A DNA stretch of 38,959 nucleotides from NCBI GenBank assembly GCA_036374135.1, contig DASUUK010000097.1:1-38959 (forward strand), read 5' to 3'. The stretch's first letter is position 1. The number at the start of each line of letters is the position of its first letter. The translations under genes and the position numbers were made by a program. The stretch comes from Euzebyales bacterium. Lineage in GTDB: Bacteria > Actinomycetota > Nitriliruptoria > Euzebyales > JAHELV01. Shown here piece by piece: positions 8,868-16,460 of this stretch. The notes under the pieces are model-generated. The model had not been told where the DNA came from. It did not search any database and saw nothing but the letters and a program-made list of their open reading frames with translations.

Positions 8868-9668
8868 ATGGATGACGTCCAGATCGACGCCGTTGACGAC
8901 CCGGACTCGTGTCGGATCGCCGAGGACATCCAGCGTCGTGCATGGGGCATGTCCGACCGTGGGGTGGTGCCCGCCGAACAGATCCGCGCCGCCGTGCACA
9001 ACGGCGGTCTGCTGCTCATCGCACGCGGCGACGGCGAGCCCATCGGCTTCTGCTACGGGTTCGTCGGCCTCGACGGTCACACGCCCATCCTGTGCTCGCA
9101 CATGCTCGCCGTCGTCCCCGGCATGCAGTCGCGCGGCATCGGTCAGGCGCTCAAGATGGCCCAGCGGCGCCACGCCGCCGCGCGCGGCTTCGAGCGCATC
9201 ACGTGGACGTTCGATCCGCTGCAGGCGCGCAATGCGTACCTGAACCTGCACCGGCTCGGCGCCGTCGCACGCCACTACCACGTCGATCACTACGGTCCCA
9301 TGGACGACGCGATCAACGCCGGGCTGCCGACCGACCGCCTGCTCGCGGAGTGGTGGGTCGACAGCGACCGCGCAGTGCCCGCCGAGGTTCCGGACGGACC
9401 GTGGGCGCTGTCGTGCGTGCCGGGAGCCGATGGCGCACCGCGTCCCGGTCCGGTCATCCCGGACGCCCTGGACGGCGACGCGGCGCTGGTGGCCGTGCCG
9501 GCCGACTTCGATCGCCTCCGACGCGTTGATCCGGCGGCGGGCCCGGCCTGGCGCAGCGCCCTGCGCGCCGCGCTGTCTGCCGCCTTCCGGACGGGGATGG
9601 TCGCCGTCGACCTGGCCCGCGACGTCACCGACGACTGCCACGCGTACGTGCTGCGGGTGCAGCCATGA
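8868..9668 (+). CDS. GNAT acyltransferase, probable N-succinyltransferase of D-amino acid conversion
   Basis: A 266-residue GNAT protein of the COG3375 type. The acetyl-CoA-binding region is visible as HMLAVVPGMQSRGIGQALK (about residues 81-99), preceded by the beta-strand IGFCYGF and followed by ITWTFDPLQARNAYLN, a hallmark of this subgroup. The gene overlaps the next one by 4 bases (ATGA) and starts a three-gene run with an enolase-superfamily racemase and an M20 deacylase. In Geobacillus and related bacteria the same trio converts D- to L-amino acids, with the GNAT enzyme N-succinylating D-amino acids. The substrate is inferred from this context. The start ATG 8868 has no clear Shine-Dalgarno; an ATG at 8872 is out of frame. 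Confidence 0.88.
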   Translation: MDDVQIDAVDDPDSCRIAEDIQRRAWGMSDRGVVPAEQIRAAVHNGGLLLIARGDGEPIGFCYGFVGLDGHTPILCSHMLAVVPGMQSRGIGQALKMAQRRHAAARGFERITWTFDPLQARNAYLNLHRLGAVARHYHVDHYGPMDDAINAGLPTDRLLAEWWVDSDRAVPAEVPDGPWALSCVPGADGAPRPGPVIPDALDGDAALVAVPADFDRLRRVDPAAGPAWRSALRAALSAAFRTGMVAVDLARDVTDDCHAYVLRVQP

Positions 9669-10807
9669 CCGCCCTGCGCGTCGACCGTGTGGAGCTCGTG
9701 TTCCTGACGCTGCCACTGCGCCACCCGTTCGTCACGAGCTTCGGACCGCAGCTCGAGCGCGACGTCGTGCTCGTACGGGTGCGCGCCGACGGCGTGGACG
9801 GGTGGGGTGAACTGGTCGCCGGCCGTGATCCCGTGTACAGCGAGGAGACGGTCGCCGGTGCGGTGACGGTCATGCGCGACCACCTGCTGCCGCGGATCCT
9901 CGGTCACACGGTCGACGATCCGCGGACGGTCGGTGACCGCTGGGCGAAGGTCCGCGGCAACCCCATGGCCCGGGCCGCCATCGAGATGGCCGTGTGGGAC
10001 ACCTGGTCGGCCGCGACCGGTCGATCGCTCGCCGCGGTGCTCGGCGGCACGAGGGCGGCCGTGCCGGCCGGTGTCAGCATCGGCATCGCCGACTCGACCG
10101 CGGCGCTGCTGGACCGCGTGGCGTCCTTCGTGGACCAGGGCTACGCCCGCATCAAGCTCAAGATCGCGCCGGGCACCGACGTCGAGCGCGTTGCCGCGGT
10201 GCGCGAGCGGTTCGCCGACGTGGCGCTGATGGCCGACGCGAACTCCGCGTACACGCTGGACGACGCCGACCACCTCCGGCGGCTCGACGCGTTCGACCTC
10301 ACGATGATCGAACAGCCGCTGGCCCACGACGACATCATCGACCACGCCAGCCTCGCGCCGCGGCTGCGGACGCCGTTGTGCCTGGACGAGTCGATCCGGT
10401 CGACCGCCGACGCACGGCGCGCGGCGTCGATCGGCGCCTGCGCGATCATCAACTGCAAGCCGGGCAGGCTCGGTGGCCTGGCCGAGTCCCTGGCGCTCCA
10501 CGACTGGGCGGTCACGGAGGGGATGCCGCTGTGGGTCGGCGGCATGCTCGAGACGGGCATCGGCCGCCTCCACAACATCGCCCTGGCCAGCCTCCCCGGG
10601 TTCACACTGCCCGGCGACACGTCCGCCAGCGACCGCTACTGGGAGCGCGACATCATCGAGCCGGCCGTCACGCTCGCACCGGACGGCACCGTCGAGGTGC
10701 CCGATGCGGCGGGCGTCGATGCGGTGGTCGACCACGACCGCCTCGACGCGGTGGTCGTCCACCGCGAGGTGTTCGACGCCACCGACGGCGTGGTGGCTGG
10801 CCGATGA
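9665..10807 (+). CDS. N-succinylamino acid racemase / o-succinylbenzoate synthase family
   Basis: A 380-residue member of the enolase superfamily (muconate-lactonizing subgroup, MenC/NSAR branch). All expected residues are present: K164-x-K166 (RIKLKI), metal ligands D191 (ADAN), E216 (IEQPL) and D241 (LDES), and the general base K265 (NCKPGRLGG), followed by GGMLETGIG. The numbering is almost identical to characterised NSAR proteins. The branch includes both o-succinylbenzoate synthase of menaquinone synthesis and N-succinylamino acid racemase, often with both activities. No other men gene is nearby, whereas a GNAT gene and an M20 hydrolase overlap this gene by 4 bases on each side, so racemase is the likelier main role. 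Start ATG 9665 is fixed by the ATGA overlap. Confidence 0.92.
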   Translation: MTALRVDRVELVFLTLPLRHPFVTSFGPQLERDVVLVRVRADGVDGWGELVAGRDPVYSEETVAGAVTVMRDHLLPRILGHTVDDPRTVGDRWAKVRGNPMARAAIEMAVWDTWSAATGRSLAAVLGGTRAAVPAGVSIGIADSTAALLDRVASFVDQGYARIKLKIAPGTDVERVAAVRERFADVALMADANSAYTLDDADHLRRLDAFDLTMIEQPLAHDDIIDHASLAPRLRTPLCLDESIRSTADARRAASIGACAIINCKPGRLGGLAESLALHDWAVTEGMPLWVGGMLETGIGRLHNIALASLPGFTLPGDTSASDRYWERDIIEPAVTLAPDGTVEVPDAAGVDAVVDHDRLDAVVVHREVFDATDGVVAGR

Positions 10808-11952
10808 CCCTGCTGGACGACCTCACCGCCCAGACCGACGCGATGGTCGACGAACTGCGCGAAGTGGTGCTCCACGAGTCACCCACGGGCGACGTCGACC
10901 GGCTCGACACACTCGCCGGTGTGCTGGCCGGGCGGTGGCGGGAGGCCGGCGCGACCGTGGAGGGACACCGTGTCGACGGGGTGGGCACCCACCTCGAGCT
11001 GCGCTGGGCCGGTCCACCCGGCACACCCGCCGACGCGGCACCCGTGCTGCTGGTGGGCCACTACGACACCGTCCACGACGTCGGGACGTTGCAGCGCAAC
11101 CCGTGGCGGGTCGACGACGAGCGACGCGCGTGGGGCCCGGGCACGCAGGACATGAAGGCGGGTCTGGTGATCGCCAGACGCGCCCTGGCGCAGCTGCACT
11201 CCACGGGCACGCCGGCCCGTCGGCCCGTCGTGGCGCTCGTGACCGCCGACGAGGAGGTCGGCAGCATCACATCGTCGGCGCTGATCCGGGACCGTGCGCG
11301 CACGAGCGCGGCCGCGCTGGTGTTCGAGGCGAGCACGTCGGCCGGTGCGCTCAAGACCGAGCGCAAGGGCGTGGGCCTGTGGACCGTCGCCACGCACGGG
11401 CGCGCCGCCCACGCGGGCCAGCGGTTCTTCGACGGGCGCAACGCCATCGTCGCGTTGGCGCGGCTGTTGCCACGCATCGCCGGGCTCAGCGACGAGGCGC
11501 GTGGCACCACCGTCAACATCGGCACCGTGCGGGGTGGCACACGGGCCAATGTCGTCGCGGCACACGCCCAGGCGGTCATCGATGTGCGGTTCACCGACCC
11601 CGACGAAGCCGAGCGCGTGGGGCTCGCGTTGGAGGACCTGCAGGCCGATGACGACGTCGCCGTCACCGTCGATGGCGGTGTCAACCGACCGGCGATGCTC
11701 CGCTCGTCGGCGACCGATGACCTGTACGCACGTGCTCGCGCGTGCGCGCAGCGGCTTGGGTTCGACCTGACGCAGGCCTCCGCGGGCGGCGCGAGTGACG
11801 GCAACTTCACGGCCGACGAAGGCACCCCGACGCTCGACGGCCTGGGCGGCATCGGCGACGGTCTGCACACCGACCACGAGTGGGTGCACGTCGACTCGCT
11901 GCCACAGCGTGCGGCACTGCTCGCCGAGCTGCTGTCCGCCCCCGACGACTGA
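10804..11952 (+). CDS. M20 metallopeptidase, probable N-succinyl-L-amino acid desuccinylase
   Basis: A 382-residue M20 hydrolase of the carboxypeptidase G2/ArgE type. The two-zinc site is visible: GHYDTV (His ligand), GPGTQDMKAG (bridging Asp), DEEVGS (catalytic Glu and ligand Glu), the dimerisation-domain HGRAAHAG segment, and a C-terminal GDGLHTDHEW (final His). The start ATG 10804 overlaps the racemase stop (ATGA), so the genes are probably translationally coupled. In the known D-to-L pathway, an M20 enzyme specific for the L-enantiomer removes the succinyl group and makes the conversion irreversible; that assignment here rests on context. This is the last gene of the run; about 308 bp without a convincing gene follow. 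Confidence 0.92.
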   Translation: MTLLDDLTAQTDAMVDELREVVLHESPTGDVDRLDTLAGVLAGRWREAGATVEGHRVDGVGTHLELRWAGPPGTPADAAPVLLVGHYDTVHDVGTLQRNPWRVDDERRAWGPGTQDMKAGLVIARRALAQLHSTGTPARRPVVALVTADEEVGSITSSALIRDRARTSAAALVFEASTSAGALKTERKGVGLWTVATHGRAAHAGQRFFDGRNAIVALARLLPRIAGLSDEARGTTVNIGTVRGGTRANVVAAHAQAVIDVRFTDPDEAERVGLALEDLQADDDVAVTVDGGVNRPAMLRSSATDDLYARARACAQRLGFDLTQASAGGASDGNFTADEGTPTLDGLGGIGDGLHTDHEWVHVDSLPQRAALLAELLSAPDD

Positions 11953-12062
11953 GCCGCCGCTGTGGTGGTGGTGACCCGCCGGACGGAACCCCCTGCTGTC
12001 ACCCGCGCCCCGGGCGACGATTGCCGGCGATGCCCTTCGCTTGAGTGGAGAAACGTCGGGGC

Positions 12063-12170
12063 GGTGGGCAACTTCACGGAGCCTTCCACGAAACACGCGA
12101 GCAGCGCAGTCGCTGCGCTCCGGCGCCGCGAACGGATCATGACCGGCCGGATGCGGCACAGTTGCCCGCC
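12063..12170 (+). other. Possible structured RNA leader upstream of the tandem membrane genes
   Basis: The 308-bp gap 11953-12260 holds no convincing gene. Within it, GGTGGGCAACT (12063-12073) can pair with AGTTGCCCGCC (12160-12170), 11 pairs with one G-U, enclosing a perfect 7-bp hairpin AGCGCAG-TCG-CTGCGCT (12103-12119). A further inverted repeat ACCACC-GA-GGTGGT lies at 12209-12222, just before the gene start at 12261. I could not match it to a known riboswitch class. In such GC-rich DNA some pairing is expected by chance. Confidence 0.3.
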
Positions 12171-12260
12171 CCGCCGCAGGTTGCGGGCAGCACCATCGCG
12201 GAAAGAAGACCACCGAGGTGGTTTCATGGCGGTCAACGGCGTGATCGCGAAAGGTGTCGG

Positions 12261-12710
12261 ATGGGCAACACCCTGGTGGTGTCGGTGCTCTACATCGTCG
12301 TCGCCGTCACGCTGACGATCTGGCTGGCGACCACCCTGTACCGCAACGGACTCGAACTGCTCCGGCAACGCGACGACCAGCAACCGCTGCTCGCTCAGGC
12401 CACCAGCCGGCTGCTGGTGATCGGCTTCGCGCTGTTCACGCTCGGCTACGCGTTCCTCCTGCTGCGCGTCGAGGGCCCGATGGACAGCATCGACGCACTG
12501 GAGTTCCTCGTCCGACGCCTGGGCATCCTGCTGGTCAGCCTCGGCCTGCTGCACCAGCTCAGCACGCTGATCTTCCTGCGCTTCCGTCGATCGCGCAACG
12601 AGGAGGCCGATGCGGAACGCCGCGCGGGTCGCCGCGCGGGACGGCGGAGCGCCTCGACGCCCAGTGACGAGACGCCGAGCGAGCAGGCGGCGCGACGGCG
12701 CGGCCGATGA
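12261..12710 (+). CDS. Small membrane protein, first of a paralogous pair
   Basis: A 149-residue protein with about three transmembrane segments: an N-terminal helix (LVVSVLYIVVAVTLTIWLA), a middle one (LLVIGFALFTLGYAFLLL) and a third (RLGILLVSLGLLHQLSTLIF). A basic and acidic, probably cytoplasmic tail rich in Arg, Glu and Ser follows. It is similar along its whole membrane part to the next gene; shared patterns include LYRNG/LHRDG, SRLL[VI], GYA[FL]LLL, RR[LF]G[IL]LL and LSLG. Similar tandem membrane proteins occur in other actinobacteria as uncharacterised proteins. ATG 12261 is preceded by AAGGTG at good spacing. It overlaps the next gene by 4 bases. No function can be named. Confidence 0.8.
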   Translation: MGNTLVVSVLYIVVAVTLTIWLATTLYRNGLELLRQRDDQQPLLAQATSRLLVIGFALFTLGYAFLLLRVEGPMDSIDALEFLVRRLGILLVSLGLLHQLSTLIFLRFRRSRNEEADAERRAGRRAGRRSASTPSDETPSEQAARRRGR

Positions 12711-13114
12711 ACGGCGCGATCGCGGTCTACGTGGTGTACGTGCTGCTCGCCATCGCGTTGATCACGTGGATGGGGATCCTGCTGCACCGCGACGGACAGA
12801 TCTTCCTCCACGACGTGTTCCGCAGCCAGACGGACCTCGCGGCGTATGTGAGCCGCCTGCTCGTCACCGGGTTCCTCGTGTTCACCGTCGGGTACGCGCT
12901 GCTGCTGCTGGACATCGACACCAACGCGACGGCGCTGTCGGCCCTGCGCTCGTCCGTCCGGCGCTTCGGCCTGCTGCTGCTGAGCCTCGGCGCGATGCAC
13001 TCACTCAACATGCTGATCCTGCTACAGGTCCGGCGACGTGCGGTCAACCGCCATGCCGCGACGGCGGGGCGCGGCAGCGAGCCCGTGCGGCGGACGCGCC
13101 TGTCGGACCGCTAG
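12707..13114 (+). CDS. Small membrane protein, second of a paralogous pair
   Basis: A 135-residue protein with three predicted transmembrane segments (AVYVVYVLLAIALITWMGI, LLVTGFLVFTVGYALLLL, FGLLLLSLGAMHSLNMLILL) and a short Arg-rich tail. It is clearly related to the gene before it, and the two overlap by ATGA at 12707, so the products are probably made together and may form a heteromeric membrane complex. The conserved loop after helix 1 (LHRDGQIFLHDVF) is the most distinctive part of the family. No catalytic motif is visible. The function is unknown. Confidence 0.82.
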   Translation: MNGAIAVYVVYVLLAIALITWMGILLHRDGQIFLHDVFRSQTDLAAYVSRLLVTGFLVFTVGYALLLLDIDTNATALSALRSSVRRFGLLLLSLGAMHSLNMLILLQVRRRAVNRHAATAGRGSEPVRRTRLSDR

Positions 13115-13280
13115 ACCGATCGTGGATTGCCGGCGGCCACGAGACACCGACGACCGCCGCCAAAGACGCCTCGAGCAGGGTGATCACGTCATGTGAGGCT
13201 ACCCGGAGTAATCGCGCCAGCACCTGATCGCAGCATGGCATCCGCGCGGCCCGTCCATGTGCACGACGGGTTACGCAAGG

Positions 13281-13303
13281 TGATACCGTACACTAGCGTA
13301 TCA
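13281..13303. promoter_or_regulatory. Palindromic operator candidate upstream of the M20 amidohydrolase gene
   Basis: TGATAC and GTATCA form a perfect 6-bp inverted repeat with an 11-base spacer; over the 11-base half-sites 8 positions match. The site lies in a locally AT-richer patch and covers two possible -10 hexamers, TACACT (13289-13294) and TAGCGT (13294-13299). Binding here would block transcription toward the gene starting near 13414. The size would suit a GntR- or TetR-type dimer, but no regulator gene is adjacent. Confidence 0.4.
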
Positions 13304-13413
13304 AGCGAACCAACCCGCGCCTCTTCTCAGGCATGGTGTTGGTTCGCGGTTTCGACGACTACGGGATAGCGTTGCGCCTCATGGTGGATTCTGCCGCTCC
13401 AAGTGGAACACGC

Positions 13414-14643
13414 ATGCTGATGCCATCGACGGCATGGACGCCGGCGATGATCCACGACCACGCGGTAGCCCTGCGCGACAAGCTGGTGCGGCACCGTCGG
13501 CAGCTGCACCGCCACCCGGAGCTTGCCTGGTGCGAGCACCGCACCGCCGCCTATGTCGAGTCGGTCCTGTCGAACCTCGGCATCGAGCACCGCCGCGTGT
13601 GCGGCACCGGCGTGGTGGCGGTCATCGAGGGCCGCGGCGGGCGCTGCGTCGGCGTGCGTGCCGACATGGACGCGCTGCCGGTGACCGAGGCGCCGGGGCG
13701 CGACGGGTACCGGTCCGACAACGAGGGCGTCTCCCACGCGTGCGGCCACGACGCGCACGTGGCGTGCGTGCTCGGCCTGGCCGAGCTCCTCGCCGGACAG
13801 GCCGAGCTGCCCGGCAGCGTCGTCCTGTACTTCCAGCCGGCCGAGGAGGGCGGCGGCGGTGCCGAGCCGATGGTCGCCGACGGCGTGCTCGACGACCCGA
13901 CACCGGACGCGATCCTGGCGCTGCACACCGCGAGCAACCACCGCGCCGGCACGGTCGCGCTGCGCAGCGGTCCGGTCACGGGCGCGGTCGACGACATCAC
14001 GATCACGATCCACGGCATCGACGGGCACGCCGCGCATCCCGACCGCGCGATCGACCCGATCCCCGTCGCGGCCATCCTGATCACCAACGCGCAGCAGATC
14101 GTCACCCGTGAGATCGACCCGCTGAAGCCCGCGGTCATCACGTTCGGGTCGATCCACGGCGGCACCCGCCACAACGTCATCGCCTCGAGCGTGACGCTGG
14201 AGGCGACCTTGCGTTCGCTGTACCCCGACACCCGGGCGTACCTCATCGAGCGCATCCAGCAGATCGCGCACGCGATCGCGTCGGCCAACCGCACGTCGGC
14301 GACCGTCTCGATCCAGAACGGCTACCCCGCCGGCTACAACGACACGGCGCTGACGCGCATGGTCCATGCCGCCGCCAGGTCGATCTGCGGCGAGGACTGC
14401 GTGGCCGTCGAAGAGCACCCGTCGATGGGTGCCGAGGACTTCTTCGCGTTCGGCAGCACGGGCATTCCCGTGTGCATGTTCCGCCTCGGTGTCAGCAACC
14501 CGTCGCGCGGCATCACGGCGGCGCATCACAGCGCCCACTTCGACATCGACGAGTCGGCCCTCCCGGTCGGGGTCGCGGTGTTCGCCGAGTCGATCCGGCG
14601 TCTGCTGACGACCGAGGCGCTGTCGTCGATCGCACCTGACTAG
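13414..14643 (+). CDS. M20 family amidohydrolase (hippurate/indole-amide hydrolase-like)
   Basis: A 409-residue metal-dependent amidohydrolase of the M20D type, which cleaves N-acyl amino acids or similar amides. Visible motifs are RQLHRHPELAW, VRADMDALPV (metal-side Asp), HACGHDAH (Cys and His ligands), FQPAEEGGGGAE (catalytic and ligand Glu), GHAAHP in the dimerisation domain, HGGTRHNVI, and the C-terminal HHSAHFDIDE. The start is uncertain: ATG 13414 has AAGTGGAA just upstream, while ATGs at 13333 and 13381 give extra N-terminal residues without family resemblance. The roughly 300-bp stretch before the gene carries the palindrome at 13281-13303. The gene is followed after 29 bp by a carboxylate-amine ligase. 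The substrate is unknown. Confidence 0.93.
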   Translation: MLMPSTAWTPAMIHDHAVALRDKLVRHRRQLHRHPELAWCEHRTAAYVESVLSNLGIEHRRVCGTGVVAVIEGRGGRCVGVRADMDALPVTEAPGRDGYRSDNEGVSHACGHDAHVACVLGLAELLAGQAELPGSVVLYFQPAEEGGGGAEPMVADGVLDDPTPDAILALHTASNHRAGTVALRSGPVTGAVDDITITIHGIDGHAAHPDRAIDPIPVAAILITNAQQIVTREIDPLKPAVITFGSIHGGTRHNVIASSVTLEATLRSLYPDTRAYLIERIQQIAHAIASANRTSATVSIQNGYPAGYNDTALTRMVHAAARSICGEDCVAVEEHPSMGAEDFFAFGSTGIPVCMFRLGVSNPSRGITAAHHSAHFDIDESALPVGVAVFAESIRRLLTTEALSSIAPD

Positions 14644-14672
14644 TCCCCACGCCGCCCGGGCAGGCTGGCCGG

Positions 14673-15776
14673 GTGACCGACCACCTGACCCTCGGCGTGG
14701 AGGAGGAGTTCCACGTCGCCGATGCCGCCTCGCGGATGCTGCTGCACGACAGCGACGTGCTGCTGGACGACCTCGACCGTGACGGCTTCGAGCCGGAGCA
14801 GTTCGAGAGCGAGATCTACCTGTCGATGGTCGAGACCGGCTCGGTCGTGTGCACCACGCTGGACGAGATCCGCGAGCAGCTGACCGCACTGCGCCGCGAG
14901 CTGTGCGGGACGGCGAACCGGCACGGCATGCGGGTGCTCGCCGCCGGCACGATGCCGTTGGCGCGGGGCCGGCTGCAGCAGATCACCCCGAAGCCCCGCT
15001 ACCGCGACATCGAACGGGCCCACCAGCAGGTCAGCCGCGAGATGATGGCGTGCGGCATGCACGTGCACGTCGGCGTGCCCGACCGTGAGGAGGCCGTCCA
15101 GATCCTCAACCAGGTGCGTCCATACCTGTCCGCACTGCTGGCGCTGAGCGCGAACTCACCGTTCTGGGACACGCACGACACGGGGTACGCCAGCTACCGC
15201 AGCATCCTGTGGGGCCGTTGGCCGAGCGCCGCGATCCCGCAGACATTCGCGAGCATCGAGGAGTACGACGCGGTCGGGCGGATGCTGATCGACTCGGGTG
15301 CCATCATCGACCTCGGCCAGATCTACTGGGACATGCGCCTGTCGCAGGACAATCCCACGCTGGAGTTTAGGGTGTCCGACGTCTGCATGACCGTCGACGA
15401 GGCCGTGCTGCAGGCCGGGTTGTGCCGCGCGCTGGTGCACCTGGGCCGCGAACGCGTCAGCCGTGGCCTGCCGCCGCCGGGCGTGCGCGCCGAGCTGCTG
15501 CAGGCCGCCAAGTGGCGCGCCGCACGGTTCGGGCTCGAGGATCAGCTGTTCGATCCGCTCACGCGCGAGGTGCTGGCGCCGCGGGACTACTTCGCACGAC
15601 TCATCGACGAGCTCCGTGATGCACTGGACGTCGAGGGCGACACCGAGCAGGTGTGCGAGCTGATCGACCATGCGCTCTGCGACGGGTCGGGCGCGCGACG
15701 CCAGCGCAGCGCGTTCGCGACGGCGGGGCGCCTGGAGGACACCGTCGACCTGATCGCCGCGGCGACCTGCTCGTAG
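14673..15776 (+). CDS. YbdK-type carboxylate-amine ligase (glutamate-cysteine ligase family 2)
   Basis: A 367-residue member of the GCS2 family, ATP-dependent enzymes joining a carboxylate to an amine, including weak gamma-glutamylcysteine ligases. The N-terminal LTLGVEEEFHVAD is the family signature with its ATP/metal acidic residues. Further motifs are FESEIYLSMVET, GMHVHVGVPD, LLALSANSPFW, YRSILWGRWP and TLEFRVSDVC. The length is normal. The start is GTG 14673, directly upstream of the signature; an AGG-rich stretch precedes it. It lies 29 bp after the M20 amidohydrolase and probably shares its transcript, which hints at amide-bond chemistry on one substrate, though this is not proven. The gene ends before a hairpin that separates it from a convergent gene. 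Confidence 0.93.
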   Translation: MTDHLTLGVEEEFHVADAASRMLLHDSDVLLDDLDRDGFEPEQFESEIYLSMVETGSVVCTTLDEIREQLTALRRELCGTANRHGMRVLAAGTMPLARGRLQQITPKPRYRDIERAHQQVSREMMACGMHVHVGVPDREEAVQILNQVRPYLSALLALSANSPFWDTHDTGYASYRSILWGRWPSAAIPQTFASIEEYDAVGRMLIDSGAIIDLGQIYWDMRLSQDNPTLEFRVSDVCMTVDEAVLQAGLCRALVHLGRERVSRGLPPPGVRAELLQAAKWRAARFGLEDQLFDPLTREVLAPRDYFARLIDELRDALDVEGDTEQVCELIDHALCDGSGARRQRSAFATAGRLEDTVDLIAAATCS

Positions 15777-15812
15777 CGCCGCTGCGCAGGCAATGGTACG
15801 TGGACGGGTGCC

Positions 15813-15837
15813 GGGACGGCGACCTCACGGTCGTCCC
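15813..15837. terminator. Bidirectional terminator candidate
   Basis: GGGAC-GGC-GACC pairs with GGTCGTCCC around the loop TCAC (9 bp with a 3-base bulge). An outer GACGGG/CCCGTC pairing (15803-15808 with 15835-15840) is an alternative. It sits in the 66-bp gap between the convergent ligase gene and the leftward unknown gene. No T-run is present. Confidence 0.45.
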
Positions 15838-15842
15838 GTCGA

Positions 15843-16460
15843 TCAGCGGGGGCGCCCCGACAGCACGAGCTCGCCGTCGACGGTCGACAGGTCGTCGAGG
15901 GCCAGCTGATCGTCGGCAACGCTTGCGAGGCTGCGCAGTTCGTGCGTCAGGTCGGCGCGGGTGTCGTCCGAGAGTGGAAGCGGTCCCATCGACAGGTCGC
16001 GCACGGTGGGCCGCAGACGGGCGTCGACGATCTCGAGGTCCACAACCGCCGTCACCGGCAGCGGCGGCTCGTCGAGGCGCCCGTCGACGACCAGCCGACC
16101 GCCCACATCGTCGGGTGGCTCGGCCACGTCGACCGTGACATCGCTGATCTGCTGCGACGGCGCCTGCGCCAGCGCATCCTCGACCAGACCGGTGGTCTCC
16201 ACCTCGTCGAGCGTCACGGTCACCGAGCCGTCGTCGTTGGCGACCGCATCACCGAGCAGGTCGTCGAGCTCCGCCGGCACCGTCCGCGTCGCTGATTCGG
16301 AAGGCGCGCCGCCGGCTGTCCGTCCCCCGTCGGACCCATCCGCGCCGAGGCCCTCGAGCCCGCCGCCGTCGATCACGAACGCGCCGGCGAGCACGAGCAG
16401 CGCGACGATGACCAACGCCGGGCCACGGCGGGGCCGTCGGTAGGGTGAGCGGGCGGCCAT
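15843..16460 (-). CDS. Membrane-anchored extracytoplasmic protein of unknown function
   Basis: A 205-residue protein with a very basic N-terminus, one transmembrane segment (PALVIVALLVLAGAFVI, about residues 15-31), a Gly/Ser/Asp-rich linker and a soluble domain made mainly of beta-strands (VTVTLDEVETTGLVEDAL, GRLVVDGRL, ADLTHELRSL, GELVLSG). The pattern resembles the DUF2993/LmeA-like lipid-binding proteins of actinobacteria, but the match is by eye only. Its ATG overlaps the stop of the ADP-ribosylglycohydrolase gene (TGATG, one base), so the two are probably co-translated. It ends before a hairpin and faces the carboxylate-amine ligase gene. Confidence 0.75.
   Translation of the reverse strand: MAARSPYRRPRRGPALVIVALLVLAGAFVIDGGGLEGLGADGSDGGRTAGGAPSESATRTVPAELDDLLGDAVANDDGSVTVTLDEVETTGLVEDALAQAPSQQISDVTVDVAEPPDDVGGRLVVDGRLDEPPLPVTAVVDLEIVDARLRPTVRDLSMGPLPLSDDTRADLTHELRSLASVADDQLALDDLSTVDGELVLSGRPR

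Noticed and set aside
9290-10762. 490-codon minus-strand frame
   Set aside because: Opposite the GNAT and racemase genes; no family resemblance.
11962-12260. Coding frames in the gap before the tandem membrane genes
   Set aside because: Short, Arg/Pro-rich, no Shine-Dalgarno, overlapping the pairing stretches; treated as non-coding.
11953-12260. Known riboswitch (c-di-AMP ydaO type or others) ahead of the membrane genes
   Set aside because: Some elements looked suggestive, but I could not place the conserved core of any class.
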